Shown in pieces: positions 25,867 to 35,923 of a stretch of 64,000 nt of DNA (the stretch's first letter is position 1; every line of letters starts with the position of its first letter). A program made the position numbers and the translations under genes. The notes under the pieces were generated by a model that saw only the letters and a program-made list of their open reading frames with translations, ran no database searches and was not told the origin of the DNA. Source of the stretch: Bradyrhizobium sp. CCBAU 53338 (lineage in GTDB: Bacteria; Pseudomonadota; Alphaproteobacteria; Rhizobiales; Xanthobacteraceae); NCBI RefSeq assembly GCF_015291665.1, contig NZ_CP030048.1, positions 1,860,001 to 1,924,000 on the forward strand, given 5' to 3'.

Positions 25867-28103
25867 GCAGGCTTGGCAAGATCGCGCGACGTACATTCCT
25901 GATCGGGTCCGCCGCGATCGCAGGCGGCGTCGCGCTCGGTGTTTATTCTTACGAGAGCGAGCCCGAGAATCCGCTGTTAAAGCACCTCGGCGACGGGCAA
26001 GTCGTGCTCACGCCCTACGTTCGCATCGACCAAACCGGAGTGACCATCATCACGCCGCGCGCCGACCTTGGGCAAGGCGTGGCGTCCGTGCTTGCGGCAC
26101 TGGTTGCGGAAGAGCTTGATGTCGCATGGAACGACATCAGGATTGATTTCGGACCACCGAGCGCCGCTTACTATAACGGCGCGGTGACTGCGGAAGGTTT
26201 GCCATTTGCAGCGACCGACGATGGCTTGATTGCTCGCGAAGCGCGCGTCGTGGGCGATGTCATGGGCAAATTTTTGAGCCTTCAAATCACCGGTGGATCG
26301 TCGACCATTCCCGATGCCTATGAAAAGATGCGCGTCGCCGGCGCGGTCGCGAGGGACATCCTGCTGCAGGCAGCGGCAAAGCGGACGGGCATCGCCAAGG
26401 AGCAGTTGAGGACCAGCGATGGCAACGTGATCACGCCACGCGGCGAGGCGCTTAGCTACGCATCTCTGGCCCCAGACGCAACCCGGCTGGGGCCGCCCAA
26501 AGATGTTCGGCTCAAGCCTGAGGCTGAATGGCGCTATCTTGGTAAGACGATGCAGCGCATCGACATCGTCGCGAAGTCGACAGGTACCGCGACATTTGGC
26601 ATCGACATCAGGATGCCGGATATGGTCTACGCCACGGTGCGCACCAATCCGCGGATTGGCGGTGGCATGAAGAGCTTTGATGCCAGCGCAGCTGAGAAGT
26701 CGAGAGGCGTCATCGCGATCCTGCCGATTACCGGTGGCGTGGGCGTGATAGCCGACAACACCTGGCGAGCCTTCAAGGCAGCGAGCCTGATAAAGTGCGA
26801 TTGGGGGCCATCGCCCTATCCATCGTCAAGCGCAGCCATGTTCCGGGCGGTCGCGGGTTCCTTCATGCCGGATCGCCAGGACAGCCGGCTAAAGGACGAA
26901 GGCGATGTGGTGGCGGCGCTGCAGGGCACTGAGGTGCTCGAGGCTGAGTATAAGGTGCCATATCTTGCGCACGCGCCGCTCGAGCCCATGAATGCCGTAG
27001 TGCAGTTGAAGGACAGCCGTCTCGATATTTGGACAGGAACGCAGATTCCGCTGTTCGTGGTTGCAATGGCGGCGAAGGTCACAGGGCTTCGTGCCGAGGA
27101 TATCCACCTGCATTCTCAATTTTCAGGCGGCAGTTTTGGGCGGCGCCTCGAACACGATTATGTCCGCCAGGCGATTGAATTGGCGAAGGCGCTTCCGGGG
27201 CGCCCGATCAAGATGACCTGGACGCGAGAGGAGGACATGGGTCACGATTTCCCTCGTCCGCTCGCCATGGCGCGCATGCGCGGCGCGGTCAAGGATCGCA
27301 AGGTCGAGGCCTATGATTTCAAGGTCGCTTGCCCTTCGGTCAACGCCTCGTGGTTTGGCCGGCTGAGTGTCCCGACGTTTGGACCCGACACTGCCATCGT
27401 GGCGGGCGCCTGGGATCAGCCGTTTCGAATTCCACACTATCGTGTTACGGGCTATCGAGTCCCGGAAATGGTGCCGGTCAGCTCATGGCGTTCGGTCGGC
27501 GCGTCTGGCAATGGCTTTATGCACAACTGCTTTCTCGACGAACTGATCCGGGCGGCGGGTGCCGATCCCCTGAAGGAACTGATCCGGCTCTGCTGGCATG
27601 AGCCGTCGCGCAAGGTGCTGGAAGCGGTGGGCGAGATGTCCAAATGGGATGGCGATCCCGGCAAGGACCGCGGGCGCGGAATCGCTTTTACGCTGTCGTT
27701 TGGAGTGCCCGTAGCCGAAGTCGTGGAGATCACCAGTACGCCGCGCGGTATCAAGATCGATAAGGTGTTCGTTGCGTGCGACGTAGGGAAAGTTCTCGAC
27801 CCTGCGAATTTCGAGAACCAGGTCCAAGGCGGCGTTATCTGGGGACTCGGCCACGCGATCAACTGCGAATTGACCTACAAGGACGGAGCACCGGAGCAGA
27901 CCAACTTCGACGCGTACGGGGGCTTGCGTCTCGACCAGGCACCTGCGATCGAGGTACGCGCAATCGACAGCGGCAGCGCCATCCGAGGCATCGGCGAGCC
28001 TCCGGTTTCCCCCGCCGCCCCAGCCCTTGCCAATGCTATCTTCGCCGCCACCGGCAAACGCATCCGCGAATTGCCGCTGAGGAAGCACATCGATTTCGTA
28101 TGA
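25863..28103 (+). CDS. IorB-type molybdopterin-binding large subunit
   Basis: A 746-residue large subunit of the xanthine-oxidase superfamily, IorB/aldehyde-oxidoreductase type. It begins with a Tat-type signal: Arg9-Arg10-Thr-Phe-Leu followed by a hydrophobic stretch to about residue 27, so the enzyme should be exported folded with its small subunit to the periplasm. Molybdopterin motifs include the Gly-Gly-Ser-Phe-Gly-Arg-Arg segment (about 422-428) and Ser-Trp-Arg-Ser-Val-Gly-Ala near 540-546. It hydroxylates an N-heterocycle or oxidises an aldehyde; which one cannot be told. No operator of the island type precedes it, and no XdhC-like maturation gene is in the window. Confidence 0.92.
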   Translation: MSRLGKIARRTFLIGSAAIAGGVALGVYSYESEPENPLLKHLGDGQVVLTPYVRIDQTGVTIITPRADLGQGVASVLAALVAEELDVAWNDIRIDFGPPSAAYYNGAVTAEGLPFAATDDGLIAREARVVGDVMGKFLSLQITGGSSTIPDAYEKMRVAGAVARDILLQAAAKRTGIAKEQLRTSDGNVITPRGEALSYASLAPDATRLGPPKDVRLKPEAEWRYLGKTMQRIDIVAKSTGTATFGIDIRMPDMVYATVRTNPRIGGGMKSFDASAAEKSRGVIAILPITGGVGVIADNTWRAFKAASLIKCDWGPSPYPSSSAAMFRAVAGSFMPDRQDSRLKDEGDVVAALQGTEVLEAEYKVPYLAHAPLEPMNAVVQLKDSRLDIWTGTQIPLFVVAMAAKVTGLRAEDIHLHSQFSGGSFGRRLEHDYVRQAIELAKALPGRPIKMTWTREEDMGHDFPRPLAMARMRGAVKDRKVEAYDFKVACPSVNASWFGRLSVPTFGPDTAIVAGAWDQPFRIPHYRVTGYRVPEMVPVSSWRSVGASGNGFMHNCFLDELIRAAGADPLKELIRLCWHEPSRKVLEAVGEMSKWDGDPGKDRGRGIAFTLSFGVPVAEVVEITSTPRGIKIDKVFVACDVGKVLDPANFENQVQGGVIWGLGHAINCELTYKDGAPEQTNFDAYGGLRLDQAPAIEVRAIDSGSAIRGIGEPPVSPAAPALANAIFAATGKRIRELPLRKHIDFV

Positions 28104-28186
28104 CCCCCACGTGCTGACCTTCCACCGTCGCAATTCAACTTAGCTCGCGCGAATGAGTGCGCTTGTCCCGCTTCATCAGAGGCCTC

Positions 28187-29314
28187 ATGAAGATTGCCGT
28201 TGCCAAGGAAATCGACCCGTCGGAACCGAGGGTCGCCGCTTCGCCGGATACGGTGAAGAAGTTCAAGGCGCTGGGCGCCGAGATCGCCATCGAGCCCGGT
28301 GCCGGCATCAAGTCGGGCCTGCCGGATTCCGAGTTCACGGCCGTGGGCGCCACCGTCAGGGCCGATGCGCTGAAGGACGCCGACATCATCATCAAGGTGA
28401 AGCGCCCCGAGGCGTCCGAGCTTGGCCAGTACAAGCGCGGCGCGCTCGTCATCGCCATCATGGATCCCTACGGCAACGAGGCCGCGCTGAAGACGATGGC
28501 CGATGCCGGCGTCGCCGCCTTCGCGATGGAGCTGATGCCGCGCATCACGCGCGCGCAGGTGATGGACGTGTTGTCATCGCAGGCCAACCTTGCAGGCTAC
28601 CGCGCCGTGATCGAGGGCGCCGAGGCCTTCGGCCGCGCCTTCCCGATGATGATGACCGCCGCGGGCACCGTTCCCGCCGCGAAGGTGTTCGTGATGGGTG
28701 TCGGCGTTGCCGGCCTCCAGGCGATTGCGACCGCGCGCCGCCTCGGCGCCGTCGTGACCGCCACCGACGTGCGTCCGGCGACGAAGGAGCAGGTGGAATC
28801 GCTCGGCGCAAAATTCCTCGCCGTCGAGGACGAGGAGTTCAAGAACGCGCAGACCGCCGGCGGCTACGCCAAGGAGATGTCCAAGGAGTACCAGGCCAAG
28901 CAGGCCGCGCTCACCGCCGAGCACATCAAGAAGCAGGACATCGTGATCACGACGGCGCTGATCCCGGGCCGGCCGGCGCCGAAGCTTGTCAGCGCCGAGA
29001 TGGTCAAGTCGATGAAGCCGGGGTCGGTGCTGGTCGATCTCGCCGTCGAACGCGGCGGCAATGTCGAGGGCGCCAAGGCCGGCGAGGTCGTCGAGACAGA
29101 TGGCATCAAGATCGTCGGCTACACCAACGTCGCCGGCCGTGTCGCGGCCTCTGCCTCCAGCCTCTATGCGCGCAACCTGTTCTCCTTCATCGAGACCATG
29201 GTCGACAAGAAGGAGAAGAAGCTTGCCGTCAACTGGGACGACGAGCTCGTGAAGGCAACCGCGCTCACCAGGGACGGCGCCGTCGTCCACCCGAACTTCC
29301 AGCCGAAGGGTTAA
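28187..29314 (+). CDS. pntAA: NAD(P) transhydrogenase subunit alpha part 1
   Basis: A 375-residue NAD(H)-binding domain I of the proton-translocating transhydrogenase, in the split PntAA form usual for alphaproteobacteria. The Rossmann motif Gly-Val-Gly-Val-Ala-Gly-Leu-Gln lies at about 174-181, and the mobile loop and Val-Asp-Leu-Ala-Val-Glu-Arg-Gly-Gly segment follow. ATG 28187 begins the conserved Met-Lys-Ile-Ala-Val sequence. Third positions are strongly GC-rich, unlike the preceding Ior genes. With PntAB and PntB it makes NADPH from NADH using the proton gradient. It lies 83 bases after iorB and carries no island operator. Confidence 0.96.
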   Translation: MKIAVAKEIDPSEPRVAASPDTVKKFKALGAEIAIEPGAGIKSGLPDSEFTAVGATVRADALKDADIIIKVKRPEASELGQYKRGALVIAIMDPYGNEAALKTMADAGVAAFAMELMPRITRAQVMDVLSSQANLAGYRAVIEGAEAFGRAFPMMMTAAGTVPAAKVFVMGVGVAGLQAIATARRLGAVVTATDVRPATKEQVESLGAKFLAVEDEEFKNAQTAGGYAKEMSKEYQAKQAALTAEHIKKQDIVITTALIPGRPAPKLVSAEMVKSMKPGSVLVDLAVERGGNVEGAKAGEVVETDGIKIVGYTNVAGRVAASASSLYARNLFSFIETMVDKKEKKLAVNWDDELVKATALTRDGAVVHPNFQPKG

Positions 29315-29325
29315 GGAGATCCGTC

Positions 29326-29643
29326 ATGGAGCATGCTGCACAGGTCGTCGATCCCTTCGTGTTTCGGCTGTCGATTTTCGTGCTGGCCGTTTTCGTCGGC
29401 TATTTCGTGGTGTGGTCGGTGACGCCTGCGCTGCACACGCCGCTGATGTCGGTCACCAACGCGATCTCCTCGGTGATCGTGGTCGGCGCGCTGCTGGCCG
29501 GTGGCGTCGCGAACGTCTCGAGCGGTTCGGGCTGGGCCCGCGCGTTCGGTTTCGTCGCGCTGATCTTCGCCTGCATCAACATCTTCGGCGGCTTCCTTGT
29601 CACCCAGCGCATGCTGGCGATGTACAAGAAGAAGTCGAAGTAA
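29326..29643 (+). CDS. pntAB: NAD(P) transhydrogenase subunit alpha part 2
   Basis: A 105-residue membrane subunit with three hydrophobic helices (about 14-34, 42-62 and 70-90), ending in a Lys-rich cytoplasmic tail. This is the normal size and form of PntAB, the membrane domain portion split from PntAA. AAGGAG precedes the ATG. It sits 11 bases after pntAA and 39 before pntB. Confidence 0.95.
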   Translation: MEHAAQVVDPFVFRLSIFVLAVFVGYFVVWSVTPALHTPLMSVTNAISSVIVVGALLAGGVANVSSGSGWARAFGFVALIFACINIFGGFLVTQRMLAMYKKKSK

Positions 29644-29682
29644 GCGGCCACCTCGGGCTGATGGGATCAATGGGGACCTGAG

Positions 29683-31083
29683 ATGAGCGCCAATCTCTCT
29701 GCATTCTTGTATCTTGTGGCGGGGGTGCTGTTCATCCTGTCGCTGCGCGGGCTGTCGAGCCCGGCGTCGTCGCGCCAGGGCAATCTGTTCGGCATGATCG
29801 GCATGGCGATCGCGGTCGCCACCACGCTTGCCAACCATCCGCCGGCCGACGGTCTCGCCTGGGTGCTCGTCATCGTCGGCATCGCGATCGGTGGCGTGAT
29901 TGGCGCGGTGATCGCCCGCCGCGTGTCGATGACCTCGATGCCGGAACTGGTCGCCGCCTTCCACTCGCTGGTCGGCATGGCCGCGGTGCTGGTCGCCGCC
30001 GGCGCGTTCTATGCGCCCGAAGCCTTCGACATCGGAACCCCCGGCAACATCCATCCGCAGAGCCTGGTCGAGATGTCGCTCGGCGTCGCCATCGGCGCGC
30101 TGACCTTCACCGGCTCGGTGATCGCTTTCCTGAAGCTGTCCGCGCGCATGAGCGGCGCGCCGATCATCCTGCCCGGCCGTCATATCATCAATATCGCGCT
30201 CGCCGTGGCGCTGGTGTTCTTTATCGTCCGCCTGGTCCTGACTGGCGGTGCGCTCGACTTCTGGCTGATCGTCATCCTCGCGCTGGCGCTCGGCGTGCTC
30301 ATGATCATCCCGATCGGCGGCGCCGACATGCCGGTCGTGATCTCGATGTTGAACTCCTACTCGGGCTGGGCGGCGGCCGGCATCGGCTTCACGTTGGGCA
30401 ATTCCGCGCTGATCATCACCGGCGCGCTGGTCGGCTCCTCCGGCGCGATCCTGTCCTACATCATGTGCCACGCGATGAACCGGTCCTTCATCTCGGTCAT
30501 CCTCGGCGGCTTCGGCGGCGAGACCGCCGCGGCCGGCGGTGGCGGCTCGGGCGAGCAGAAGCCGGCCAAGCTCGGCTCCGCTGACGATGCGGCCTTCATC
30601 ATGAAGAACGCCTCCAAGGTCATCATCGTGCCCGGCTACGGCATGGCGGTGGCGCAGGCCCAGCACGCGCTGCGCGAAATGGCCGACATGCTGAAGAAGG
30701 AAGGCGTCGAGGTGAAGTACGCCATTCACCCGGTCGCGGGCCGCATGCCCGGCCACATGAACGTGCTGCTGGCCGAAGCCAACGTGCCCTATGACGAGGT
30801 GTTCGAGCTCGAGGACATCAACTCCGAATTCGCGCAGGCCGACATCGCCTTCGTGATCGGCGCCAATGACGTCACCAACCCGGCGGCCGAAGAAGACAAG
30901 ACGTCGCCGATCTACGGCATGCCCGTGCTCCAGGTCTGGAAGGCCGGCACCGTGATGTTCATCAAGCGATCGCTGGCCTCGGGCTACGCCGGTATCGACA
31001 ATCCCTTGTTCTACCGCGACAACACTATGATGCTGCTCGGCGACGCCAAGAAGGTGACGGAGAACATCGTCAAGGCGATGTAA
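29683..31083 (+). CDS. pntB: NAD(P) transhydrogenase subunit beta
   Basis: A 466-residue PntB: roughly eight or nine transmembrane helices (residues 1-265) and a C-terminal NADP(H)-binding domain with Gly-Tyr-Gly-Met-Ala-Val-Ala-Gln (about 313-320) and the Gly-Ala-Asn-Asp-Val segment near 390. Full length and uninterrupted. It completes the transhydrogenase; NADPH may serve reductive steps of the neighbouring pathway, though the genes could equally be the organism's housekeeping copy. Confidence 0.96.
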   Translation: MSANLSAFLYLVAGVLFILSLRGLSSPASSRQGNLFGMIGMAIAVATTLANHPPADGLAWVLVIVGIAIGGVIGAVIARRVSMTSMPELVAAFHSLVGMAAVLVAAGAFYAPEAFDIGTPGNIHPQSLVEMSLGVAIGALTFTGSVIAFLKLSARMSGAPIILPGRHIINIALAVALVFFIVRLVLTGGALDFWLIVILALALGVLMIIPIGGADMPVVISMLNSYSGWAAAGIGFTLGNSALIITGALVGSSGAILSYIMCHAMNRSFISVILGGFGGETAAAGGGGSGEQKPAKLGSADDAAFIMKNASKVIIVPGYGMAVAQAQHALREMADMLKKEGVEVKYAIHPVAGRMPGHMNVLLAEANVPYDEVFELEDINSEFAQADIAFVIGANDVTNPAAEEDKTSPIYGMPVLQVWKAGTVMFIKRSLASGYAGIDNPLFYRDNTMMLLGDAKKVTENIVKAM

Positions 31084-31529
31084 GAAGACTGCAGGTAGCG
31101 CGGCGTCGGATCAGTGACTTTTGCGAAAGGGCCATCGTTCTTCGGCACAGGGCGACGTTCCTGAAGAACGTGCCGGGCTCTTTTCCATGGTGATCATGGC
31201 GTTCATCGTGAGAATGACGTGGGCAACCTCCTGCGAGGACCAGAACCCATTCCTGCCCGTGGACGGCCCTCGATGAGCTCCTAGCAGGAAGTCCGGAACC
31301 GCCCCATAAGCGGGCAGCTCTCTAGCTACCCCGGCGGGCCCTAGAGGTGAATTGCACGTCTTGGCGGTGGCATGTCGGCTGACTTGTGCAACCCCGGCTT
31401 GGCCGACTAGAAGCTTCTGCATATGCTTGCATAAGGGGCGCGCGGGCCTGTCCGGTCAGAAGACCGTCGGATGGGCTCGGTCTTCCTGGACCAATGCTAT
31501 CTGAATGGTTGCGATTTTTAGGCAGGAAC
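31084..31529 (+). other. Intergenic with weak hairpin after pntB
   Basis: About 445 bases without a supported gene. At 31143-31175 nested inverted repeats (CGTTC/GAACG inside CGGCA/TGCCG) are followed by GGCTCTTTT, a possible terminator for the pnt operon. No operator copy is present. The TetR start lies at its right end. Confidence 0.3.
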
Positions 31530-32204
31530 ATGCGTAAGCCGCTGACGGATGAGGAGATCGAAGCGTTTAGGGAGCGGCTTGTCCGCGTGGCGGAGAAGCT
31601 TTTCGCCGCCCATGGAGTTGACGGGGTAACGATGCGACAGATTGCGAAGGCGCTGGGTTACAGTCAGACCGCCGCCTATCGCTATTTCGCTGATAAAGAC
31701 GAAATTCTTGCGGCTGTCCGTGCCGCTGCTCTAAGACGATTCTGCAGCAGATTAGAAACCGCATTGAAGCCTGGCCGGGACGCGCGGGAAAACGCTAAGG
31801 CCGTCGGCCGCGCGTACCTGCAGTTTGCGCTGGATGATCCCGATTCGTACCGCCTGATATTCGGCTCGAAGGCTCCAGAAAGGGACATACCGGAATATTC
31901 CCGAACCGTCCACCGTTTCAATTCATCGATGACAGACTACGTCCGGGATCTTGTCAACCAGGGTTATCTGAAAGGCGATCCGGTGGAATTGGGGCGGGCA
32001 TTCTGGGTGGCCGCCCACGGTATCGTGATGATGCACCTCAGCGGCTTTCTGAATTCCGTGAGAGCGCGAGACGAGCTGCACAAGATGGTAATGCAGCTGA
32101 TCTACCGCGGCGCACGAATAGAGGTTGAGCCGAATTCTGGGGGCAAGCGTGCGTCACGCGCTTCGAAAACTGTAGTTCGCACTACGGCTCGCACGAGATC
32201 CTAG
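31530..32204 (+). CDS. TetR-family transcriptional regulator
   Basis: A 224-residue TetR protein. The helix-turn-helix lies at about residues 33-55 (Thr-Met-Arg-Gln-Ile-Ala ... Thr-Ala-Ala-Tyr-Arg-Tyr-Phe), followed by an all-helical ligand domain and a basic, disordered tail of about 25 residues. ATG 31530 with GGCAGG upstream is chosen; an in-frame ATG 36 bases earlier is possible. The GTTC-N7-GAAC palindrome lies 92 bases downstream, before the chemoreceptor. A 15-base palindrome with AT-rich centre is typical of TetR operators, so this protein or the TetR at 42747 is the best candidate to bind the island sites. Confidence 0.9.
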   Translation: MRKPLTDEEIEAFRERLVRVAEKLFAAHGVDGVTMRQIAKALGYSQTAAYRYFADKDEILAAVRAAALRRFCSRLETALKPGRDARENAKAVGRAYLQFALDDPDSYRLIFGSKAPERDIPEYSRTVHRFNSSMTDYVRDLVNQGYLKGDPVELGRAFWVAAHGIVMMHLSGFLNSVRARDELHKMVMQLIYRGARIEVEPNSGGKRASRASKTVVRTTARTRS

Positions 32205-32296
32205 CTCCATCTTCAAAAGGGTGCTTGCCGGTCTTTGGGACCTCTATGCCGGACCCCTCGCTTCACTGCGAGCTAACCTGCTGGAACGAACCATTA

Positions 32297-32311
32297 GTTC
32301 TTTATTAGAAC
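32297..32311 (+). promoter_or_regulatory. Operator upstream of the chemoreceptor
   Basis: GTTCTTTATTAGAAC inside AGTTCT/AGAACT arms (32296-32312) is a perfect island palindrome. No TTGAC box is adjacent; TATAGC at 32320-32325 may be the -10. It lies 39 bases before the chemoreceptor ATG. Confidence 0.72.
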
Positions 32312-32350
32312 TTGCCCCTTATAGCCTATTAGGCTTTCCAGGAGTCCTGA

Positions 32351-34441
32351 ATGCTGAAGCATGTCACTCTGACGGCTGTTCTGATGACCGCGATCTCCCT
32401 AGTCTCTTCAGTGGTGACTGTGGTGCTCTCCGTGGATGCATTGGATTCCTATCGAAAGCTACGCACCGCTGAGCAGGTCTCTGGGATCGCTCAAGCCTCC
32501 TCAAGCGCCTTCCGAGCTATGCACAATCTGCGTACGGCTCGAAGCATTACGCCCCGCGCTTTGGATGGCCCTAAGCCAATCGAGACCGATCTTCAAGCTG
32601 ATCTTGCGAAGATCCGTTCCAAACTTCGCCAAGCCTTGGCCGAACTGATTTCGGATCTCCAGGCGGTTCATTCCGGATCGCAGGACCCGGCGATTTCATT
32701 GTCTGCTGAAATCGATGCGTTCTCGCGCCTCGATGAAAATGCCTTCGAGGCGATCAAGAAGCCTCCGGCTGAGCGCCCGGAAGGTATCGGAAGAGAATAC
32801 ACAGATGCGAGCTCGCTCTTGATGAGCCATCTCGAGAGCCTCTCGACCGAACTTGCCTCGCAAGTGAGATACAAGGACCCGCTAGTGGATCGGCTCATGG
32901 CGTTAAAGCAGCTCGCTTGGCTGCTGCGCAATTCTGGTGGCGAAGCGACTGTTCTCGTCGCGCAAAATCTGGAAGTGTTCCAGCAAGGCCCTGCGACACG
33001 GCAGACCTATGCGCGCCTGCTTGGGAAAACGGAGGCTGTGTGGTCTTCTATCGAGAGCCTCGTCTCGGGCGGCGAGCTGCCCGCATCCATTAGAGCGGCA
33101 ATTGATGCGACAAAATCCGGCTACTTCGGGCAGGAGTATGTTACACCGCGAGATCGGCTTTTCGAAATGGCTTCTAGAGGAGAGAAGGCCGATATGAGTG
33201 TCGCGCAATGGGTAAACTTCAGCCTCGCGCGGCTCTCGACGGCGGTTAATCTCGCCGAGCGCGCGCTTGAGGCCGCTCAGCAGCACGCGGTCGAGCGAAA
33301 AGGATCGGCGCAGCGCAGTTTGATATTCCAGCTGACGCTACTTGCCTGCGCGATAGCACTCGCGGCTGGGTGCATGCTGGCGGTCCGACGCTATGTGATC
33401 CTTCCTCTCAGATGTCTGCGCGACGCAACCATCGAATTGGCGAACGGCAACACCGTCGTTGAGACCCCGTTCGCCGAGCGGAATGACGAAATCGGTCAGC
33501 TCGCAGGTGCGCTGCAGACATTCAAGGAAAATGCAGTTGCAAAAAAGCGCATCGAAGAGGAGCAGCAGCAACACGATTTGAGGGCCGTAGAGCGGCAGCA
33601 TCACATAGAAAGACAAATCGGTGAGTTTGAACAGCAGATGGCACGCAGCCTTGCATCGCTGGCAGCCGCATCCGATCAGATGCGAAACACCTCCGCCAAT
33701 ATCTCCTTGTTATCGTCCGATGCGAGCACACAGGTGCAGTCTACCGAGCAGGCCTCGGAGCTGGCATCGTTGAACGTCCAAAGTGTGGCGTCAGCTTCGG
33801 AGGAGCTTAGCGCGACCATTAACGAAATCAGTCGACGCGCGGCGCAGGCTGCGGACATCGCAGCACGTGCGGTGGAGCAAGCCACCAAGACGGACATGAC
33901 GGTGCAGGGCTTGGCCGACAGCGCGAGCCGTATCGGAGAAGTTGTGGAACTGATCACCACCATTGCTGGCCAGACAAACTTGCTTGCTCTGAATGCGACT
34001 ATCGAAGCCGCGCGTGCCGGAGAGTCGGGTAGGGGCTTTGCAGTAGTGGCATCGGAAGTGAAGTCACTTGCAAATCAAACGGCGAAGGCGACTGAGGAGA
34101 TTGCCGGACAGATTTCGGCCGTTCAGGGTGTAGCAAGCCAAGCGGTCCACGCGATCAAAGCTATTGAGGAGACGATCGGACAGGTGAGCGACGTGGCCTC
34201 CTCCATCGCTATGGCGGTCGGGGAGCAAGGGACCGCGACCCGCGACATTAGCGCCAACACTCAGCAGGCTGCTGAGGGGACTCGAAAGGTTTCGCAGAAC
34301 ATCGCGAGGGTAAGCAAGGCGGCCGAAGCGACTGGCGTGGCTGCGCACGATGTCGCGTCGGCAGCGAAGGTCCTGGACTCGGAGACGCAGGAGCTTCGGG
34401 TCCAGATCAACACGTTCTTGAGCGGGATCCGAGCTGCTTAG
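32351..34441 (+). CDS. Methyl-accepting chemotaxis protein
   Basis: A 696-residue chemoreceptor. TM1 is at about 8-30, a helical periplasmic domain at about 31-318, TM2 at about 320-342, HAMP at about 343-395, and the cytoplasmic signalling domain follows, with the hairpin tip Glu-Val-Val-Glu-Leu-Ile-Thr-Thr-Ile-Ala-Gly-Gln-Thr-Asn-Leu-Leu-Ala-Leu-Asn-Ala. No pentapeptide CheR tether is visible at the C-terminus. A good copy of the island operator is 39 bases upstream, so receptor synthesis is probably co-induced with catabolism and the ligand may be the pathway substrate or an intermediate (inference). It is followed by a CoA-transferase remnant. Confidence 0.95.
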   Translation: MLKHVTLTAVLMTAISLVSSVVTVVLSVDALDSYRKLRTAEQVSGIAQASSSAFRAMHNLRTARSITPRALDGPKPIETDLQADLAKIRSKLRQALAELISDLQAVHSGSQDPAISLSAEIDAFSRLDENAFEAIKKPPAERPEGIGREYTDASSLLMSHLESLSTELASQVRYKDPLVDRLMALKQLAWLLRNSGGEATVLVAQNLEVFQQGPATRQTYARLLGKTEAVWSSIESLVSGGELPASIRAAIDATKSGYFGQEYVTPRDRLFEMASRGEKADMSVAQWVNFSLARLSTAVNLAERALEAAQQHAVERKGSAQRSLIFQLTLLACAIALAAGCMLAVRRYVILPLRCLRDATIELANGNTVVETPFAERNDEIGQLAGALQTFKENAVAKKRIEEEQQQHDLRAVERQHHIERQIGEFEQQMARSLASLAAASDQMRNTSANISLLSSDASTQVQSTEQASELASLNVQSVASASEELSATINEISRRAAQAADIAARAVEQATKTDMTVQGLADSASRIGEVVELITTIAGQTNLLALNATIEAARAGESGRGFAVVASEVKSLANQTAKATEEIAGQISAVQGVASQAVHAIKAIEETIGQVSDVASSIAMAVGEQGTATRDISANTQQAAEGTRKVSQNIARVSKAAEATGVAAHDVASAAKVLDSETQELRVQINTFLSGIRAA

Positions 34442-34564
34442 TCTGGTAAAGCACCCTAGTGTGCGCCCGGCGTTGCCGGCAGTCCAGTCGATTGACAATA
34501 AATGTCGAGACGATCCGCATGGTCTGCGGCAAAACGATAGTCGTCATGATGGCAGCTTTTGGGC

Positions 34565-35220
34565 TTCAGGTAAACGCTGCCGATCTCAACGACCAGCTCG
34601 ACCTCGTTTCGAGACCCGCGACGGATACATCACACGGCGCCATTTCGGATTCGAGTGCCAGGGCTTCTGCCGGGCTACCGGTGACCCGCCGCTTGCAACT
34701 AACCCGCGCTTCGCCGCCCGCATCCGAGGCTCAACGCTTCGGATCCCGGAGGCCGCCTTCCCGGCGGCATCGCGGTGCGGAGCTCGGCCGACGCCGGCGA
34801 GGCGGGCTCATTGTCCGGCCCGCCAGTCCAGGTCAACTCAAGCGAGACAGTTCGGAAAAACGTCAGTTGATCGCTGAATCAACACGATATACCGGATAGC
34901 CAATCGATCGGCGAGTACACCAATGCTGAGCGGTTGGAGCGGCTCGATATTGCTTACGTGCCGTGCGCGCCGATCACGCGCTGCCCGAGATCATCCACAA
35001 CGAGCAGGCGGTGGTGGCACGGGGCATCGTCAGCGAGCCCGAACCCGGAACGTTGGGCGTATACGACAGCCAAGGCCGGTCACCCGCTTCGAGGTTAACG
35101 AGGCCACAATCGGCGGTCCGGCGCGCGCAATGGCAAGCATTCGATGGAAGTGCAGTGCGAGCTCGGCTATGACGATTGCGCCATCGGTAAAATGATCGGC
35201 GACAAGGCGGCTCGCACTGT
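34565..35220 (+). pseudogene. CoA-transferase remnant (3' part)
   Basis: Frameshifted pieces match residues from about 215 to the C-terminus of the intact CaiB/BaiF transferase at 40634: Asp-Gly-Tyr-Ile-Thr, Gln-Gly-Phe-Cys-Arg-Ala-Thr-Gly-Asp-Pro, Glu-Ile-Ile-His-Asn-Glu-Gln-Ala, and Glu-Leu-Gly-Tyr-Asp-Asp near the end. At least three frame changes are needed and the 5' half is missing. It carries the complementary part to the remnant at 5500. The genes beyond it (GST and SDR, minus strand) repeat the arrangement of the SDR remnant at 5.9 kb. Confidence 0.85.
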
Positions 35221-35239
35221 TGTTTGGACCCTCAAAGCT

Positions 35240-35923
35240 TCAGCTCGCGCCCGCTGCGGGCACGATCGGTGCGGCCGGAAAGTTCGCAGCCGCACTGCTC
35301 TGGTAGGCCGTTCGCTGATGCATGCGTTCAAGATATGGGTGGGCGTTATCGCAGATATTGATGCCATATGCGACTGCCCAGTCCAGACATGTCGTTAAGA
35401 GAATATCGGCGCTGGTGAATCGGTCGCCCATCAGGTAAGTGCGACCGTCTCCGAGCGCCACCTCCACATGGCGGAGCTGTTGGCAGAAATATTCGGCCGC
35501 CTTCGCAACTACTTCGGGCGCCACTCCGTAGATCGGGCCCAGTGCATTGGCACTGTGGCGACGCATTACGTAGAGGCTCGTCGAATCAAGCTCGGTCACA
35601 ATGAAGAAACACCACTCGAGCCAAGCCGCGTACTCGCGCTGTGTCTCCGGCATCAGAGTCCTACCAGGTGCGGGATACGTGCGCGCGAGATAGGCTACGA
35701 TCGCCGCGCTCTCCCCGATGCAGAAGTCGCCGTCCTGCAGGAGCGGAATCTTTTGGCGGGGATTGAGCTTCGTGTATTCCGCCGTCTTGGTTTCACCAGT
35801 TCGTGGGCCGATCGGCTTCGTCTCGTAGGGCAAGCCCAGTTCGTGCAGTGCCCAGTGTGCACGCACCGTCCGGCTTGTGCCAACGCCCCACAATGTCAGC
35901 TCTGGAGATTGCATCATCACCAT
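35240..35923 (-). CDS. Glutathione S-transferase
   Basis: A 227-residue GST with an N-terminal thioredoxin-like domain (about 8-85) and a C-terminal helical domain. The N-terminal Gly-Val-Gly-Thr-Ser-Arg-Thr region supplies the glutathione-activating Ser/Thr, and Ile-Pro-Leu-Leu (cis-Pro) and Glu-Ser-Ala-Ala-Ile (gamma-glutamyl binding) are in place. It overlaps the stop of the SDR by seven bases, so the SDR and GST are co-transcribed leftward. Glutathione-dependent chemistry fits the two HCCA isomerases and the GFA protein in the same region. Confidence 0.9.
   Translation of the reverse strand: MVMMQSPELTLWGVGTSRTVRAHWALHELGLPYETKPIGPRTGETKTAEYTKLNPRQKIPLLQDGDFCIGESAAIVAYLARTYPAPGRTLMPETQREYAAWLEWCFFIVTELDSTSLYVMRRHSANALGPIYGVAPEVVAKAAEYFCQQLRHVEVALGDGRTYLMGDRFTSADILLTTCLDWAVAYGINICDNAHPYLERMHQRTAYQSSAAANFPAAPIVPAAGAS

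Noticed and set aside
28153..29325. Open frame joined in phase to pntAB and overlapping pntAA
   Set aside because: The upstream part is an Arg-rich shadow of pntAA; only the part from ATG 29326 is conserved PntAB.
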